Source of the DNA: Tipula vernalis
Taxonomy: Eukaryota; Arthropoda; Insecta; Diptera; Tipulidae
NCBI GenBank assembly: GCA_958295665.1
Contig: OY282560.1
Coordinates: 95,023,930 to 95,087,929 of the forward strand
Reading direction: 5' to 3'
Length of the DNA: 64,000 bases
Shown piece after piece: positions 24,160 to 38,496 of the stretch. The stretch's first letter is position 1, and each line of letters begins with the position of its first letter. The translations under genes were made by a program, and so were the position numbers. The notes beneath the pieces were generated by a model. That model was given only the letters and a program-made list of their open reading frames with translations. It was not told where the DNA came from and ran no database searches.

Positions 24160-24835
24160 GAAACCTATTGATAGAGGTATCAACCATCGTAATCAGACCA
24201 TTTTAGATTTTTGCCGCCCAAAAACTTGTGGGTTATAGCACAGTTGATTTTCAATAAAATTGAATTTTCTAAGAAATGTTTAGAAATAATCAAGCAATCA
24301 AAATAAAAATTGTCACAGCAATTACAGGTCCCGAAACCTATTGATAGAGGTATCAGCCATCGTAATCGGACCATTTTAGATTTTTGCCGCTCAAAAACTT
24401 GTGGGCTATAGCACAGTTGATTTTCAATAAAATTGAATTTTCTAAGAAATGTTAAGAAATAATCGACCAATCAAAATGAAAATTGTCACAGCAATTACAG
24501 GTCCCGAAACCTATTGATAGAGGTATCAACCATCGTAATCGGACCATTTTAGATTTTTGCCGCCCAAAAACTTGTGGGCTATAGCACAGTTGATTTTCAA
24601 TAAAATTGAATTTTCTTAGAAATGTTTAGAAATAATCGAGCAATCAAAATGCAAATTGTCACAGCAATTACAGGTCCCGAAACCTATTGATAGAGGTATC
24701 AGCCATTGTAATCGGACCATTTTAGATTTTTGCCGCCCAAAAACTTGTGGGCTATAGCTCAGTTGATTTTCAATAAAATTGAATTTTCTAATTCAAGCAA
24801 TCAAAATAAAAATTGTCACAGCAATTACAGGTCCC
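24160..24835. repeat. Third copy of the 4-monomer unit, ending in a deleted monomer
   Basis: Same marker order as 22084-23467, offset 1,384 bp from the second copy. The preceding monomers 23641-24159 also match 21565-22083 (offset 2,076 bp), so this copy probably arose with a 12-monomer duplication. Confidence 0.8.
24679..24835. repeat. 157-bp monomer with a 16-base deletion
   Basis: Around 24781-24795 ttttcta joins directly to attcaagc. The missing 16 bases correspond to agaaatgtttagaaat, which begins and ends with agaaat, so the loss fits slippage or annealing between short direct repeats. The attcaagc form occurs intact at 25701-25873, a possible partner. The deletion shifts the array phase permanently. 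Confidence 0.92.
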
Positions 24836-25008
24836 GAAACCTATTGATAGAGATATCAACCATCGTAATCGGACCATTTTAGATTTTTGCCGCTCAAAAA
24901 CTTGTGGGCTATAGCACAGTTGATTTTCAATAAAATTGAATTTTCTAAGAAATGTTTAGAAATAATCAAGCAATCAAAATGAAAATTGTCACAGCAATTA
25001 CAGGTCCC

Positions 25009-26392
25009 GAAACCTATTGATAGAGATATCAACCATCGTAATCGGACCATTTTAGATTTTTGCCGCTCAAAAACTTGTGGGCTATAGCACAGTTGATTTT
25101 CAATAAAATTGAATTTTCTAAGAAATGTTTAGAAATAATCAAGCAATCAAAATAAAAATTGTCACAGCAATTACAGGTCCCGAAACCTATTGATAGAGGT
25201 ATCAGCCATCGTAATCGGACCATTTTAGATTTTTGCCGCTCAAAAATTTGTGGGCTATAGCACAGTTGATTTTCAATAAAATTGAATTTTCTAAGAAATG
25301 TTAAGAAATAATCGACCAATCAAAATGAAAATTGTCACAGCAATTACAGGTCCCGAAACCTATTGATAGAGGTATCAACCATCGTAATCGGACCATTTTA
25401 AATTTTTGCCGCCCAAAAACTTGTGGGCTATAGCTCAGTTGTTTTTCAATAAAATTGAATTTTCTAAGAAATGTTTAGAAATAATCAAGCAATCAAAATG
25501 AAAATTGTCACAGCAATTACAGGTCCCGAAACCTATTGATAGAGGTATCAGCCATCGTAATCGGACCATTTTAGATTTTTGCCGCCCAAAAACTTGTGGG
25601 CTATAGCACAGTTGTTTTTCAATAAAATTGAATTTTCTAAGAAATGTTTAGAAATAATCGAGCAATCAAAATGAAAATTGTCACAGCAATTACAGGTCCC
25701 GAAACCTATTGATAGAGGTATCAACCATCGTAATCAGACCATTTTAGATTTTTGCCGCCCAAAAACTTGTGGGTTATAGCACAGTTGATTTTCAATAAAA
25801 TTGAATTTTCTAAGAAATGTTTAGAAATATTCAAGCAATCAAAATGAAAATTGTCACAGCAATTACAGGTCCCGAAACCTATTGATAGAGATATCAACCA
25901 TCGTAATCGGACCATTTTAGATTTTTGCCGCTCAAAAACTTGTGGGCTATAGCACAGTTGATTTTCAATAAAATTGAATTTTCTAAGAAATGTTTAGAAA
26001 TAATCAAGCAATCAAAATGAAAATTGTCACAGCAATTACAGGTCCCGAAACCTATTGATAGAGGTATCAACTATCGTAATCGGACCATTTTAGATTTTTG
26101 CCGCCCAAAAACTTGTGGGCTATAGCACAGTTGATTTTCAATAAAATTGAATTTTCTAAGAAATGTTTAGAAATAATCAAGCAATCAAAATAAAAATTGT
26201 CACAGCAATTACAGGTCCCGAAACCTATTGATAGAGGTATCAACCATCGTAATCAGACCATTTTAGATTTTTGCCGCCCAAAAACTTGTGGGTTATAGCA
26301 CAGTTGATTTTCAATAAAATTGAATTTTCTAAGAAATGTTTAGAAATAATCAAGCAATCAAAATAAAAATTGTCACAGCAATTACAGGTCCC
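25009..26392. repeat. 8-monomer block repeated at 31577-32960
   Basis: Marker order matches over eight monomers: C59T with aaaataaaaa; A24G with C59T and cgacc; ttttaaattt with agctcagttgttt; A24G with A88T; G36A with C74T; C59T; consensus with aaaataaaaa; G36A with C74T. The offset is 6,568 bp (38 monomers minus the 6-base deletion at 28296-28462). Differences include caaaaatttg near 25243 and atattcaagc near 25828 in this copy, and tgtctagaaat near 32560 in the other. Confidence 0.75.
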
Positions 26393-26565
26393 GAAACCTA
26401 TTGATAGAGGTATCAACTATCGTAATCGGACCATTTTAGATTTTTGCCGCCCAAAAACTTGTGGGCTATATCACAGTCCATTTTCAATTAAATTGAATTT
26501 TCTAAGAAATGTTTAGAAATAATCGAGCAATCAAAATGAAAATTGTCACAGCAATTACAGGTCCC
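26393..26565. repeat. Isolated left-domain-type monomer in the central domain
   Basis: It carries C26T, tatatcacagtcc, the A97T palindrome and cgagc, the suite of the 172-bp left-domain class, but keeps the base at position 15 (gatagagg), so it is 173 bp. A second such monomer is at 28463-28635. It could be a source form predating the one-base deletion. Confidence 0.7.
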
Positions 26566-28295
26566 GAAACCTATTGATAGAGGTATCAGCCATTGTAATC
26601 GGACCATTTTAGATTTTTGCCGCTCAAAAACTTGTGGGCTATAGCACAGTTGATTTTCAATAAAATTGAATTTTCTAAGAAATGTTTAGAAATAATCAAG
26701 CAATCAAAATAAAAATTGTCACAGCAATTACAGGTCCCGAAACCTATTGATAGAGGTATCAGCCATCGTAATCGGACCATTTTAGATTTTTGCCGCTCAA
26801 AAACTTGTGGGCTATAGCACAGTTGATTTTCAATAAAATTGAATTTTCTTAGAAATGTTTAGAAATAATCGAGCAATCAAAATGCAAATTGTCACAGCAA
26901 TTACAGGTCCCGAAACCTATTGATAGAGGTATCAGCCATTGTAATCGGACCATTTTAGATTTTTGCCGCCCAAAAACTTGTGGGCTATAGCTCAGTTGAT
27001 TTTCAATAAAATTGAATTTTCTAAGAAATGTTAAGAAATAATCGAGCAATCAAAATGAAAATTGTCACAGCAATTACAGGTCCCGAAACCTATTGATAGA
27101 GGTATCAACCATCGTAATCGGACCATTTTAGATTTTTGCCGCTCAAAAACTTGTGGGCTATAGGACAGTTGATTTTCAATAAAATTGAATTTTCTAAGAA
27201 ATGTTAAGAAATAATCGAGCAATCAAAATGAAAATTGTCACAGCAATTACAGGTCCCGAAACCTATTGATAGAGGTATCAACCATCGTAATCGGACCATT
27301 TTAGATTTTTGCCGCCCAAAAACTTGTGGGCTATAGCACAGTTGATTTTCAATAAAATTGAATTTTCTTAGAAATGTTTAGAAATAATCGAGCAATCAAA
27401 ATGCAAATTGTCACAGCAATTACAGGTCCCGAAACCTATTGATAGAGGTATCAGCCATTGTAATCGGACCATTTTAGATTTTTGCCGCCCAAAAACTTGT
27501 GGGCTATAGCTCAGTTGATTTTCAATAAAATTGAATTTTCTAAGAAATGTTAAGAAATAATCGAGCAATCAAAATGAAAATTGTCACAGCAATTACAGGT
27601 CCCGAAACCTATTGATAGAGGTATCAACCATCGTAATCGGACCATTTTAGATTTTTGCCGCTCAAAAACTTGTGGGCTATAGGACAGTTGATTTTCAATA
27701 AAATTGAATTTTCTAAGAAATGTTTAGAAATAATCAAGCAATCAAAATGAAAATTGTCACAGCAATTACAGGTTCCGAAACCTATTGATAGAGGTATCAG
27801 CCATCGTAATCGGACCATTTTAGATTTTTGCCGCCCAAAAACTTGTGGGCTATAGCACAGTTGTTTTTCAATAAAATTGAATTTTCTAAGAAATGTTTAG
27901 AAATAATCGAGCAATCAAAATGAAAATTGTCACAGCAATTACAGGTCCCGAAACCTATTGATAGAGGTATCAACCATCGTAATCGGACCATTTTAGATTT
28001 TTGCCGCTCAAAAACTTGTGGGCTATAGGACAGTTGATTTTCAATAAAATTGAATTTTCTAAGAAATGTTTAGAAATAATCGAGCAATCAAAATGAAAAT
28101 TGTCACAGCAATTACAGGTCCCGAAACCTATTGATAGAGGTATCAACCATCGTAATCGGACCATTTTAGATTTTTGCCGCTCAAAAACTTGTGGGCTATA
28201 GCACAGTTGATTTTCAATAAAATTGAATTTTCTAAGAAATGTTTAGAAATAATCAAGCAATCAAAATGAAAATTGTCACAGCAATTACAGGTCCC

Positions 28296-28462
28296 GAAAC
28301 CTATTGATAGAGGTATCAACCATCGTAATCGGACCATTTTAGATTTTTGCCGCCCAAAAACTTGTGGGCACAGTTGATTTTCAATAAAATTGAATTTTCT
28401 AAGAAATGTTTAGAAATAATCAAGCAATCAAAATAAAAATTGTCACAGCAATTACAGGTCCC
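28296..28462. repeat. 167-bp monomer with a 6-base deletion
   Basis: Near 28365-28375 gtgggctatagcacag reads gtgggcacag, a loss of six bases (ctatag or tatagc; the repeated gc makes the breakpoint ambiguous). It is the only 167-bp monomer seen. Confidence 0.92.
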
Positions 28463-28635
28463 GAAACCTATTGATAGAGGTATCAACTATCGTAATCGGA
28501 CCATTTTAGATTTTTGCCGCCCAAAAACTTGTGGGCTATATCACAGTCCATTTTCAATTAAATTGAATTTTCTAAGAAATGTTTAGAAATAATCGAGCAA
28601 TCAAAATGAAAATTGTCACAGCAATTACAGGTCCC
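28463..28635. repeat. Second isolated left-domain-type monomer
   Basis: It has the same suite as 26393: C26T, tatatcacagtcc, A97T and cgagc, with an intact position 15. The next monomer begins with the private variant gaaacttattg. Confidence 0.7.
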
Positions 28636-31600
28636 GAAACTTATTGATAGAGGTATCAACCATCGTAATCGGACCATTTTAGATTTTTGCCGCTCAAAAA
28701 CTTGTGGGCTATAGCACAGTTGATTTTCAATAAAATTGAATTTTCTTAGAAATGTTTAGAAATAATCGAGCAATCAAAATGCAAATTGTCACAGCAATTA
28801 CAGGTCCCGAAACCTATTGATAGAGGTATCAGCCATTGTAATCGGACCATTTTAGATTTTTGCCGCCCAAAAACTTGTGGGCTATAGCTCAGTTGATTTT
28901 CAATAAAATTGAATTTTCTAAGAAATGTTAAGAAATAATCGAGCAATCAAAATGAAAATTGTCACAGCAATTACAGGTCCCGAAACCTATTGATAGAGGT
29001 ATCAACCATCGTAATCGGACCATTTTAGATTTTTGCCGCTCAAAAACTTGTGGGCTATAGGACAGTTGATTTTCAATAAAATTGAATTTTCTAAGAAATG
29101 TTTAGAAATAATCAAGCAATCAAAATGAAAATTGTCACAGCAATTACAGGTCCCGAAACCTATTGATAGAGGTATCAGCCATCGTAATCGGACCATTTTA
29201 GATTTTTGCCGCCCAAAAACTTGTGGGCTATAGCTCAGTTGATTTTCAATAAAATTGAATTTTCTAAGAAATGTTAAGAAATAATCGAGCAATCAAAATG
29301 AAAATTGTCACAGCAATTACAGGTCCCGAAACCTATTGATAGAGGTATCAACCATCGTAATCGGACCATTTTAGATTTTTGCCGCTCAAAAACTTGTGGG
29401 CTATAGGACAGTTGATTTTCAATAAAATTGAATTTTCTAAGAAATGTTTAGAAATAATCAAGCAATCAAAATAAAAATTGTCACAGCAATTACAGGTCCC
29501 GAAACCTATTGATAGAGATATCAACCATCGTAATCGGACCATTTTAGATTTTTGCCGCTCAAAAACTTGTGGGCTATAGCACAGTTGATTTTCAATAAAA
29601 TTGAATTTTCTAAGAAATGTTTAGAAATAATCAAGCAATCAAAATGAAAATTGTCACAGCAATTACAGGTCCCGAAACCTATTGATAGAGGTATCAACCA
29701 TCGTAATCGGACCATTTTAGATTTTTGCCGCCCAAAAACTTGTGGGCTATAGCACAGTTGATTTTCAATAAAATTGAATTTTCTAAGAAATGTTTAGAAA
29801 TAATCAAGCAATCAAAATAAAAATTGTCACAGCAATTACAGGTCCCGAAACCTATTGATAGATGTATCAGCCATCGTAATCGGACCATTTTAGATTTTTG
29901 CCGCTCAAAAACTTGTGGGCTATAGCACAGTTGATTTTCAATAAAATTGAATTTTCTAAGAAATGTTAAGAAATAATCGACCAATCAAAATGAAAATTGT
30001 CACAGCAATTACAGGTCCCGAAACCTATTGATAGAGGTATCAACCATCGTAATCGGACCATTTTAGATTTTTGCCGCTCAAAAACTTGTGGGCTATAGGA
30101 CAGTTGATTTTCAATAAAATTGAATTTTCTAAGAAATGTTTAGAAATAATCAAGCAATCAAAATGAAAATTGTCACAGCAATTACAGGTCCCGAAACCTA
30201 TTGATAGAGGTATCAGCCATCGTAATCGGACCATTTTAGATTTTTGCCGCCCAAAAACTTGTGGGCTATAGCTCAGTTGATTTTCAATAAAATTGAATTT
30301 TCTAAGAAATGTTAAGAAATAATCGAGCAATCAAAATGAAAATTGTCACAGCAATTACAGGTCCCGAAACCTATTGATAGAGGTATCAACCATCGTAATC
30401 GGACCATTTTAGATTTTTGCCGCTCAAAAACTTGTGGGCTATAGGACAGTTGATTTTCAATAAAATTGAATTTTCTAAGAAATGTTTAGAAATAATCAAG
30501 CAATCAAAATGAAAATTGTCACAGCAATTACAGGTCCCGAAACCTATTGATAGAGGTATCAGCCATCGTAATCGGACCATTTTAGATTTTTGCCGCCCAA
30601 AAACTTGTGGGCTATAGCACAGTTGTTTTTCAATAAAATTGAATTTTCTAAGAAATGTTAAGAAATAATCGACCAATCAAAATGAAAATTGTCACAGCAA
30701 TTACAGGTCCCGAAACCTATTGATAGAGGTATCAACCATCGTAATCGGACCATTTTAGATTTTTGCCGCCCAAAAACTTGTGGGCTATAGCACAGTTGAT
30801 TTTCAATAAAATTGAATTTTCTTAGAAATGTTTAGAAATAATCGAGCAATCAAAATGCAAATTGTCACAGCAATTACAGGTCCCGAAACCTATTGATAGA
30901 GGTATCAGCCATTGTAATCGGACCATTTTAGATTTTTGCCGCCCAAAAACTTGTGGGCTATAGCTCAGTTGATTTTCAATAAAATTGAATTTTCTAAGAA
31001 ATGTTAAGAAATAATCGAGCAATCAAAATGAAAATTGTCACAGCAATTACAGGTCCCGAAACCTATTGATAGAGGTATCAACCATCGTAATCGGACCATT
31101 TTAGATTTTTGCCGCTCAAAAACTTGTGGGCTATAGGACAGTTGATTTTCAATAAAATTGAATTTTCTAAGAAATGTTTAGAAATAATCAAGCAATCAAA
31201 ATGAAAATTGTCACAGCAATTACAGGTCCCGAAACCTATTGATAGAGGTATCAGCCATCGTAATCGGACCATTTTAGATTTTTGCCGCCCAAAAACTTGT
31301 GGGCTATAGCACAGTTGTTTTTCAATAAAATTGAATTTTCTAAGAAATGTTTAGAAATAATCGAGCAATCAAAATGAAAATTGTCACAGCAATTACAGGT
31401 CCCGAAACCTATTGATAGAGGTATCAACCATCGTAATCAGACCATTTTAGATTTTTGCCGCCCAAAAACTTGTGGGTTATAGCACAGTTGATTTTCAATA
31501 AAATTGAATTTTCTAAGAAATGTTTAGAAATAATCGAGCAATCAAAATAAAAATTGTCACAGCAATTACAGGTCCCGAAACCTATTGATAGAGATATCAA

Positions 31601-34171
31601 CCATCGTAATCGGACCATTTTAGATTTTTGCCGCTCAAAAACTTGTGGGCTATAGCACAGTTGATTTTCAATAAAATTGAATTTTCTAAGAAATGTTTAG
31701 AAATAATCAAGCAATCAAAATAAAAATTGTCACAGCAATTACAGGTCCCGAAACCTATTGATAGAGGTATCAGCCATCGTAATCGGACCATTTTAGATTT
31801 TTGCCGCTCAAAAACTTGTGGGCTATAGCACAGTTGATTTTCAATAAAATTGAATTTTCTAAGAAATGTTAAGAAATAATCGACCAATCAAAATGAAAAT
31901 TGTCACAGCAATTACAGGTCCCGAAACCTATTGATAGAGGTATCAACCATCGTAATCGGACCATTTTAAATTTTTGCCGCCCAAAAACTTGTGGGCTATA
32001 GCTCAGTTGTTTTTCAATAAAATTGAATTTTCTAAGAAATGTTTAGAAATAATCAAGCAATCAAAATGAAAATTGTCACAGCAATTACAGGTCCCGAAAC
32101 CTATTGATAGAGGTATCAGCCATCGTAATCGGACCATTTTAGATTTTTGCCGCCCAAAAACTTGTGGGCTATAGCACAGTTGTTTTTCAATAAAATTGAA
32201 TTTTCTAAGAAATGTTTAGAAATAATCGAGCAATCAAAATGAAAATTGTCACAGCAATTACAGGTCCCGAAACCTATTGATAGAGGTATCAACCATCGTA
32301 ATCAGACCATTTTAGATTTTTGCCGCCCAAAAACTTGTGGGTTATAGCACAGTTGATTTTCAATAAAATTGAATTTTCTAAGAAATGTTTAGAAATAATC
32401 AAGCAATCAAAATAAAAATTGTCACAGCAATTACAGGTCCCGAAACCTATTGATAGAGATATCAACCATCGTAATCGGACCATTTTAGATTTTTGCCGCT
32501 CAAAAACTTGTGGGCTATAGCACAGTTGATTTTCAATAAAATTGAATTTTCTAAGAAATGTCTAGAAATAATCAAGCAATCAAAATGAAAATTGTCACAG
32601 CAATTACAGGTCCCGAAACCTATTGATAGAGGTATCAACCATCGTAATCGGACCATTTTAGATTTTTGCCGCCCAAAAACTTGTGGGCTATAGCACAGTT
32701 GATTTTCAATAAAATTGAATTTTCTAAGAAATGTTTAGAAATAATCAAGCAATCAAAATAAAAATTGTCACAGCAATTACAGGTCCCGAAACCTATTGAT
32801 AGAGGTATCAACCATCGTAATCAGACCATTTTAGATTTTTGCCGCCCAAAAACTTGTGGGTTATAGCACAGTTGATTTTCAATAAAATTGAATTTTCTAA
32901 GAAATGTTTAGAAATAATCAAGCAATCAAAATAAAAATTGTCACAGCAATTACAGGTCCCGAAACCTATTGATAGAGGTATCAGCCATTGTAATCGGACC
33001 ATTTTAGATTTTTGCCGCTCAAAAACTTGTGGGCTATAGCACAGTTAATTTTCAATAAAATTGAATTTTCTAAGAAATGTTTAGAAATAATCAAGCAATC
33101 AAAATGAAAATTGTCACAGCAATTACAGGTCCCGAAACCTATTGATAGAGGTATCAACCATCGTAATCAGACCATTTTAGATTTTTGCCGCCCAAAAACT
33201 TGTGGGTTATAGCACAGTTGATTTTCAATAAAATTGAATTTTCTAAGAAATGTTTAGAAATAATCAAGCAATCAAAATGAAAATTGTCACAGCAATTACA
33301 GGTCCCGAAACCTATTGATAGAGGTATCAGCCATCGTAATCGGACCATTTTAGATTTTTGCCGCTCAAAAACTTGTGGGCTATAGCACAGTTGATTTTCA
33401 ATAAAATTGAATTTTCTAAGAAATGTTAAGAAATAATCGACCAATCAAAATGAAAATTGTCACAGCAATTACAGGTCCCGAAACCTATTGATAGAGGTAT
33501 CAACCATCGTAATCAGACCATTTTAGATTTTTGCCGCCCAAAAACTTGTGGGCTATATCACAGTTGATTTTCAATAAAATTGAATTTTCTAAGAAATGTT
33601 ATGAAATAATCAACCAATCAAAATGAAAATTGTCACAGCAATTACAGGTCCCGAAACCTATTGATAGAGGTATCAGCCATTGTAATCGGACCATTTTAGA
33701 TTTTTGCCGCTCAAAAACTTGTGGGCTATAGCACAGTTAATTTTCAATAAAATTGAATTTTCTAAGAAATGTTTAGAAATAATCAAGCAATCAAAATGAA
33801 AATTGTCACAGCAATTACAGGTCCCGAAACCTATTGATAGAGGTATCAACCATCGTAATCAGACCATTTTAGATTTTTGCCGCCCAAAAACTTGTGGGTT
33901 ATAGCACAGTTGATTTTCAATAAAATTGAATTTTCTAAGAAATGTTATGAAATAATCAACCAATCAAAATGAAAATTGTCACAGCAATTACAGGTCCCGA
34001 AACCTATTGATAGAGGTATCAGCCATTGTAATCGGACCATTTTAGATTTTTGCCGCTCAAAAACTTGTGGGCTATAGCACAGTTAATTTTCAATAAAATT
34101 GAATTTTCTAAGAAATGTTTAGAAATAATCAAGCAATCAAAATGAAAATTGTCACAGCAATTACAGGTCCC

Positions 34172-35901
34172 GAAACCTATTGATAGAGGTATCAACCATC
34201 GTAATCAGACCATTTTAGATTTTTGCCGCCCAAAAACTTGTGGGTTATAGCACAGTTGATTTTCAATAAAATTGAATTTTCTAAGAAATGTTTAGAAATA
34301 ATCAAGCAATCAAAATGAAAATTGTCACAGCAATTACAGGTCCCGAAACCTATTGATAGAGGTATCAGCCATCGTAATCGGACCATTTTAGATTTTTGCC
34401 GCTCAAAAACTTGTGGGCTATAGCACAGTTGATTTTCAATAAAATTGAATTTTCTAAGAAATGTTAAGAAATAATCGACCAATCAAAATGAAAATTGTCA
34501 CAGCAATTACAGGTCCCGAAACCTATTGATAGAGATATCAACCATCGTAATCGGACCATTTTAGATTTTTGCCGCTCAAAAACTTGTGGGCTATAGCACA
34601 GTTGATTTTCAATAAAATTGAATTTTCTAAGAAATGTTTAGAAATAATCAAGCAATCAAAATGAAAATTGTCACAGCAATTACAGGTCCCGAAACCTATT
34701 GATAGAGGTATCAACCATCGTAATCGGACCATTTTAGATTTTTGCCGCTCAAAAACTTGTGGGCTATAGCACAGTTGATTTTCAATAAAATTGAATTTTC
34801 TAAGAAATGTTTAGAAATAATCAAGCAATCAAAATAAAAATTGTCACAGCAATTACAGGTCCCGAAACCTATTGATAGAGATATCAACCATCGTAATCGG
34901 ACCATTTTAGATTTTTGCCGCTCAAAAACTTGTGGGCTATAGCACAGTTGATTTTCAATAAAATTGAATTTTCTAAGAAATGATTTGAAATAATCAAGCA
35001 ATCAAAATGAAAATTGTCACAGCAATTACAGGTCCCGAAACCTATTGATAGAGGTATCAACCATCGTAATCAGACCATTTTAGATTTTTGCCGCCCAAAA
35101 ACTTGTGGGTTATAGCACAGTTGATTTTCAATAAAATTGAATTTTCTAAGAAATGTTTAGAAATAATCAAGCAATCAAAATGAAAATTGTCACAGCAATT
35201 ACAGGTCCCGAAACCTATTGATAGAGGTATCAGCCATCGTAATCGGACCATTTTAGATTTTTGCCGCTCAAAAACTTGTGGGCTATAGCACAGTTGATTT
35301 TCAATAAAATTGAATTTTCTAAGAAATGTTAAGAAATAATCGACCAATCAAAATGAAAATTGTCACAGCAATTACAGGTCCCGAAACCTATTGATAGAGA
35401 TATCAACCATCGTAATCGGACCATTTTAGATTTTTGCCGCTCAAAAACTTGTGGGCTATAGCACAGTTGATTTTCAATAAAATTGAATTTTCTAAGAAAT
35501 GTTTAGAAATAATCAAGCAATCAAAATGAAAATTGTCACAGCAATTACAGGTCCCGAAACCTATTGATAGAGGTATCAACCATCGTAATCGGACCATTTT
35601 AGATTTTTGCCGCTCAAAAACTTGTGGGCTATAGCACAGTTGATTTTCAATAAAATTGAATTTTCTAAGAAATGTTTAGAAATAATCAAGCAATCAAAAT
35701 AAAAATTGTCACAGCAATTACAGGTCCCGAAACCTATTGATAGAGATATCAACCATCGTAATCGGACCATTTTAGATTTTTGCCGCTCAAAAACTTGTGG
35801 GCTATAGCACAGTTGATTTTCAATAAAATTGAATTTTCTAAGAAATGTTTTGAAATAATCAAGCAATCAAAATGAAAATTGTCACAGCAATTACAGGTCC
35901 C
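34172..35901. repeat. Two tandem copies of a 5-monomer, 865-bp unit
   Basis: The units are 34172-35036 and 35037-35901. Order: G36A with C74T; A24G with C59T and cgacc; G18A with C59T; C59T with aaaataaaaa; G18A with C59T and an unusual tttgaaataatc tail. The one difference noticed is aaatgatttg near 34982 against aaatgttttg in the second copy. Confidence 0.85.
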
Positions 35902-38496
35902 GAAACCTATTGATAGAGGTATCAACCATCGTAATCAGACCATTTTAGATTTTTGCCGCCCAAAAACTTGTGGGTTATAGCACAGTTGATTTTCAATAAA
36001 ATTGAATTTTCTAAGAAATGTTTAGAAATAATCAAGCAATCAAAATGAAAATTGTCACAGCAATTACAGGTCCCGAAACCTATTGATAGAGGTATCAACC
36101 ATCGTAATCAGACCATTTTAGATTTTTGCCGCCCAAAAACTTGTGGGTTATAGCACAGTTGATTTTCAATAAAATTGAATTTTCTAAGAAATGTTTAGAA
36201 ATAATCAAGCAATCAAAATAAAAATTGTCACAGCAATTACAGGTCCCGAAACCTATTGATAGAGATATCAACCATCGTAATCGGACCATTTTAGATTTTT
36301 GCCGCTCAAAAACTTGTGGGCTATAGCACAGTTGATTTTCAATAAAATTGAATTTTCTAAGAAATGTTTTGAAATAATCAAGCAATCAAAATGAAAATTG
36401 TCACAGCAATTACAGGTCCCGAAACCTATTGATAGAGGTATCAACCATCGTAATCGGACCATTTTAGATTTTTGCCGCCCAAAAACTTGTGGGCTATAGC
36501 ACAGTTGATTTTCAATAAAATTGAATTTTCTAAGAAATGTTTAGAAATAATCAAGCAATCAAAATGAAAATTGTCACAGCAATTACAGGTCCCGAAACCT
36601 ATTGATAGAGGTATCAACCATCGTAATCAGACCATTTTAGATTTTTGCCGCCCAAAAACTTGTGGGTTATAGCACAGTTGATTTTCAATAAAATTGAATT
36701 TTCTAAGAAATGTTTAGAAATAATCAAGCAATCAAAATAAAAATTGTCACAGCAATTACAGGTCCCGAAACCTATTGATAGAGGTATCAGCCATCGTAAT
36801 CGGACCATTTTAGATTTTTGCCGCTCAAAAACTTGTGGGCTATAGCACAGTTGATTTTTAATAAAATTGAATTTTCTAAGAAATGTTAAGAAATAATCGA
36901 CCAATCAAAATGAAAATTGTCACAGCAATTACAGGTCCCGAAACCTATTGATAGAGGTATCAACCATCGTAATCGGACCATTTTAAATTTTTGCCGCCCA
37001 AAAACTTGTGGGCTATAGCTCAGTTGTTTTTCAATAAAATTGAATTTTCTAAGAAATGTTTAGAAATAATCGAGCAATCAAAATGAAAATTGTCACAGCA
37101 ATTACAGGTCCCGAAACCTATTGATAGAGGTATCAGCCATTGTAATCGGACCATTTTAGATTTTTGCCGCCCAAAAACTTGTGGGCTATAGCTCAGTTGA
37201 TTTTCAATAAAATTGAATTTTCTAAGAAATGTTAAGAAATAATCGAGCAATCAAAATGAAAATTGTCACAGCAATTACAGGTCCCGAAACCTATTGATAG
37301 AGGTATCAACCATCGTAATCAGACCATTTTAGATTTTTGCCGCCCAAAAACTTGTGGGTTATAGCACAGTTGATTTTCAATAAAATTGAATTTTCTAAGA
37401 AATGTTTAGAAATAATCAAGCAATCAAAATAAAAATTGTCACAGCAATTACAGGTCCCGAAACCTATTGATAGAGATATCAACCATCGTAATCGGACCAT
37501 TTTAGATTTTTGCCGCCCAAAAACTTGTGGGCTATAGGACAGTTGATTTTCAATAAAATTGAATTTTCTAAGAAATGTTTAGAAATAATCAAGCAATCAA
37601 AATGAAAATTGTCACAGCAATTACAGGTCCCGAAACCTATTGATAGAGGTATCAGCCATCGTAATCGGACCATTTTAGATTTTTGCCGCCCAAAAACTTG
37701 TGGGCTATAGCACAGTTGTTTTTCAATAAAATTGAATTTTCTAAGAAATGTTTAGAAATAATCGAGCAATCAAAATGAAAATTGTCACAGCAATTACAGG
37801 TCCCGAAACCTATTGATAGAGGTATCAACCATCGTAATCAGACCATTTTAGATTTTTGCCGCCCAAAAACTTGTGGGTTATAGCACAGTTGATTTTCAAT
37901 AAAATTGAATTTTCTAAGAAATGTTTAGAAATAATCAAGCAATCAAAATAAAAATTGTCACAGCAATTACAGGTCCCGAAACCTATTGATAGAGATATCA
38001 ACCATCGTAATCGGACCATTTTAGATTTTTGCCGCTCAAAAACTTGTGGGCTATAGCACAGTTGATTTTCAATAAAATTGAATTTTCTAAGAAATGTTTA
38101 GAAATAATCAAGCAATCAAAATGAAAATTGTCACAGCAATTACAGGTCCCGAAACCTATTGATAGAGGTATCAACCATCGTAATCGGACCATTTTAGATT
38201 TTTGCCGCCCAAAAACTTGTGGGCTATAGCACAGTTGATTTTCAATAAAATTGAATTTTCTTAGAAATGTTTAGAAATAATCAAGCAATCAAAATGCAAA
38301 TTGTCACAGCAATTACAGGTCCCGAAACCTATTGATAGAGGTATCAGCCATTGTAATCGGACCATTTTAGATTTTTGCCGCCCAAAAACTTGTGGGCTAT
38401 AGCTCAGTTGATTTTCAATAAAATTGAATTTTCTAAGAAATGTTAAGAAATAATCGAGCAATCAAAATGAAAATTGTCACAGCAATTACAGGTCCC
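35729..38496. repeat. 2,768-bp 16-monomer HOR, copy 1
   Basis: Every monomer of this block has a partner 2,768 bp downstream. Shared private markers include the gttttgaaat tails, a gatttttaat variant near 36855, a ttttaaattt monomer, and a ctataggac monomer lacking C59T. It begins inside the second 865-bp unit, so the 16-mer arose after, and overlaps, the 5-mer duplication. Confidence 0.9.
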
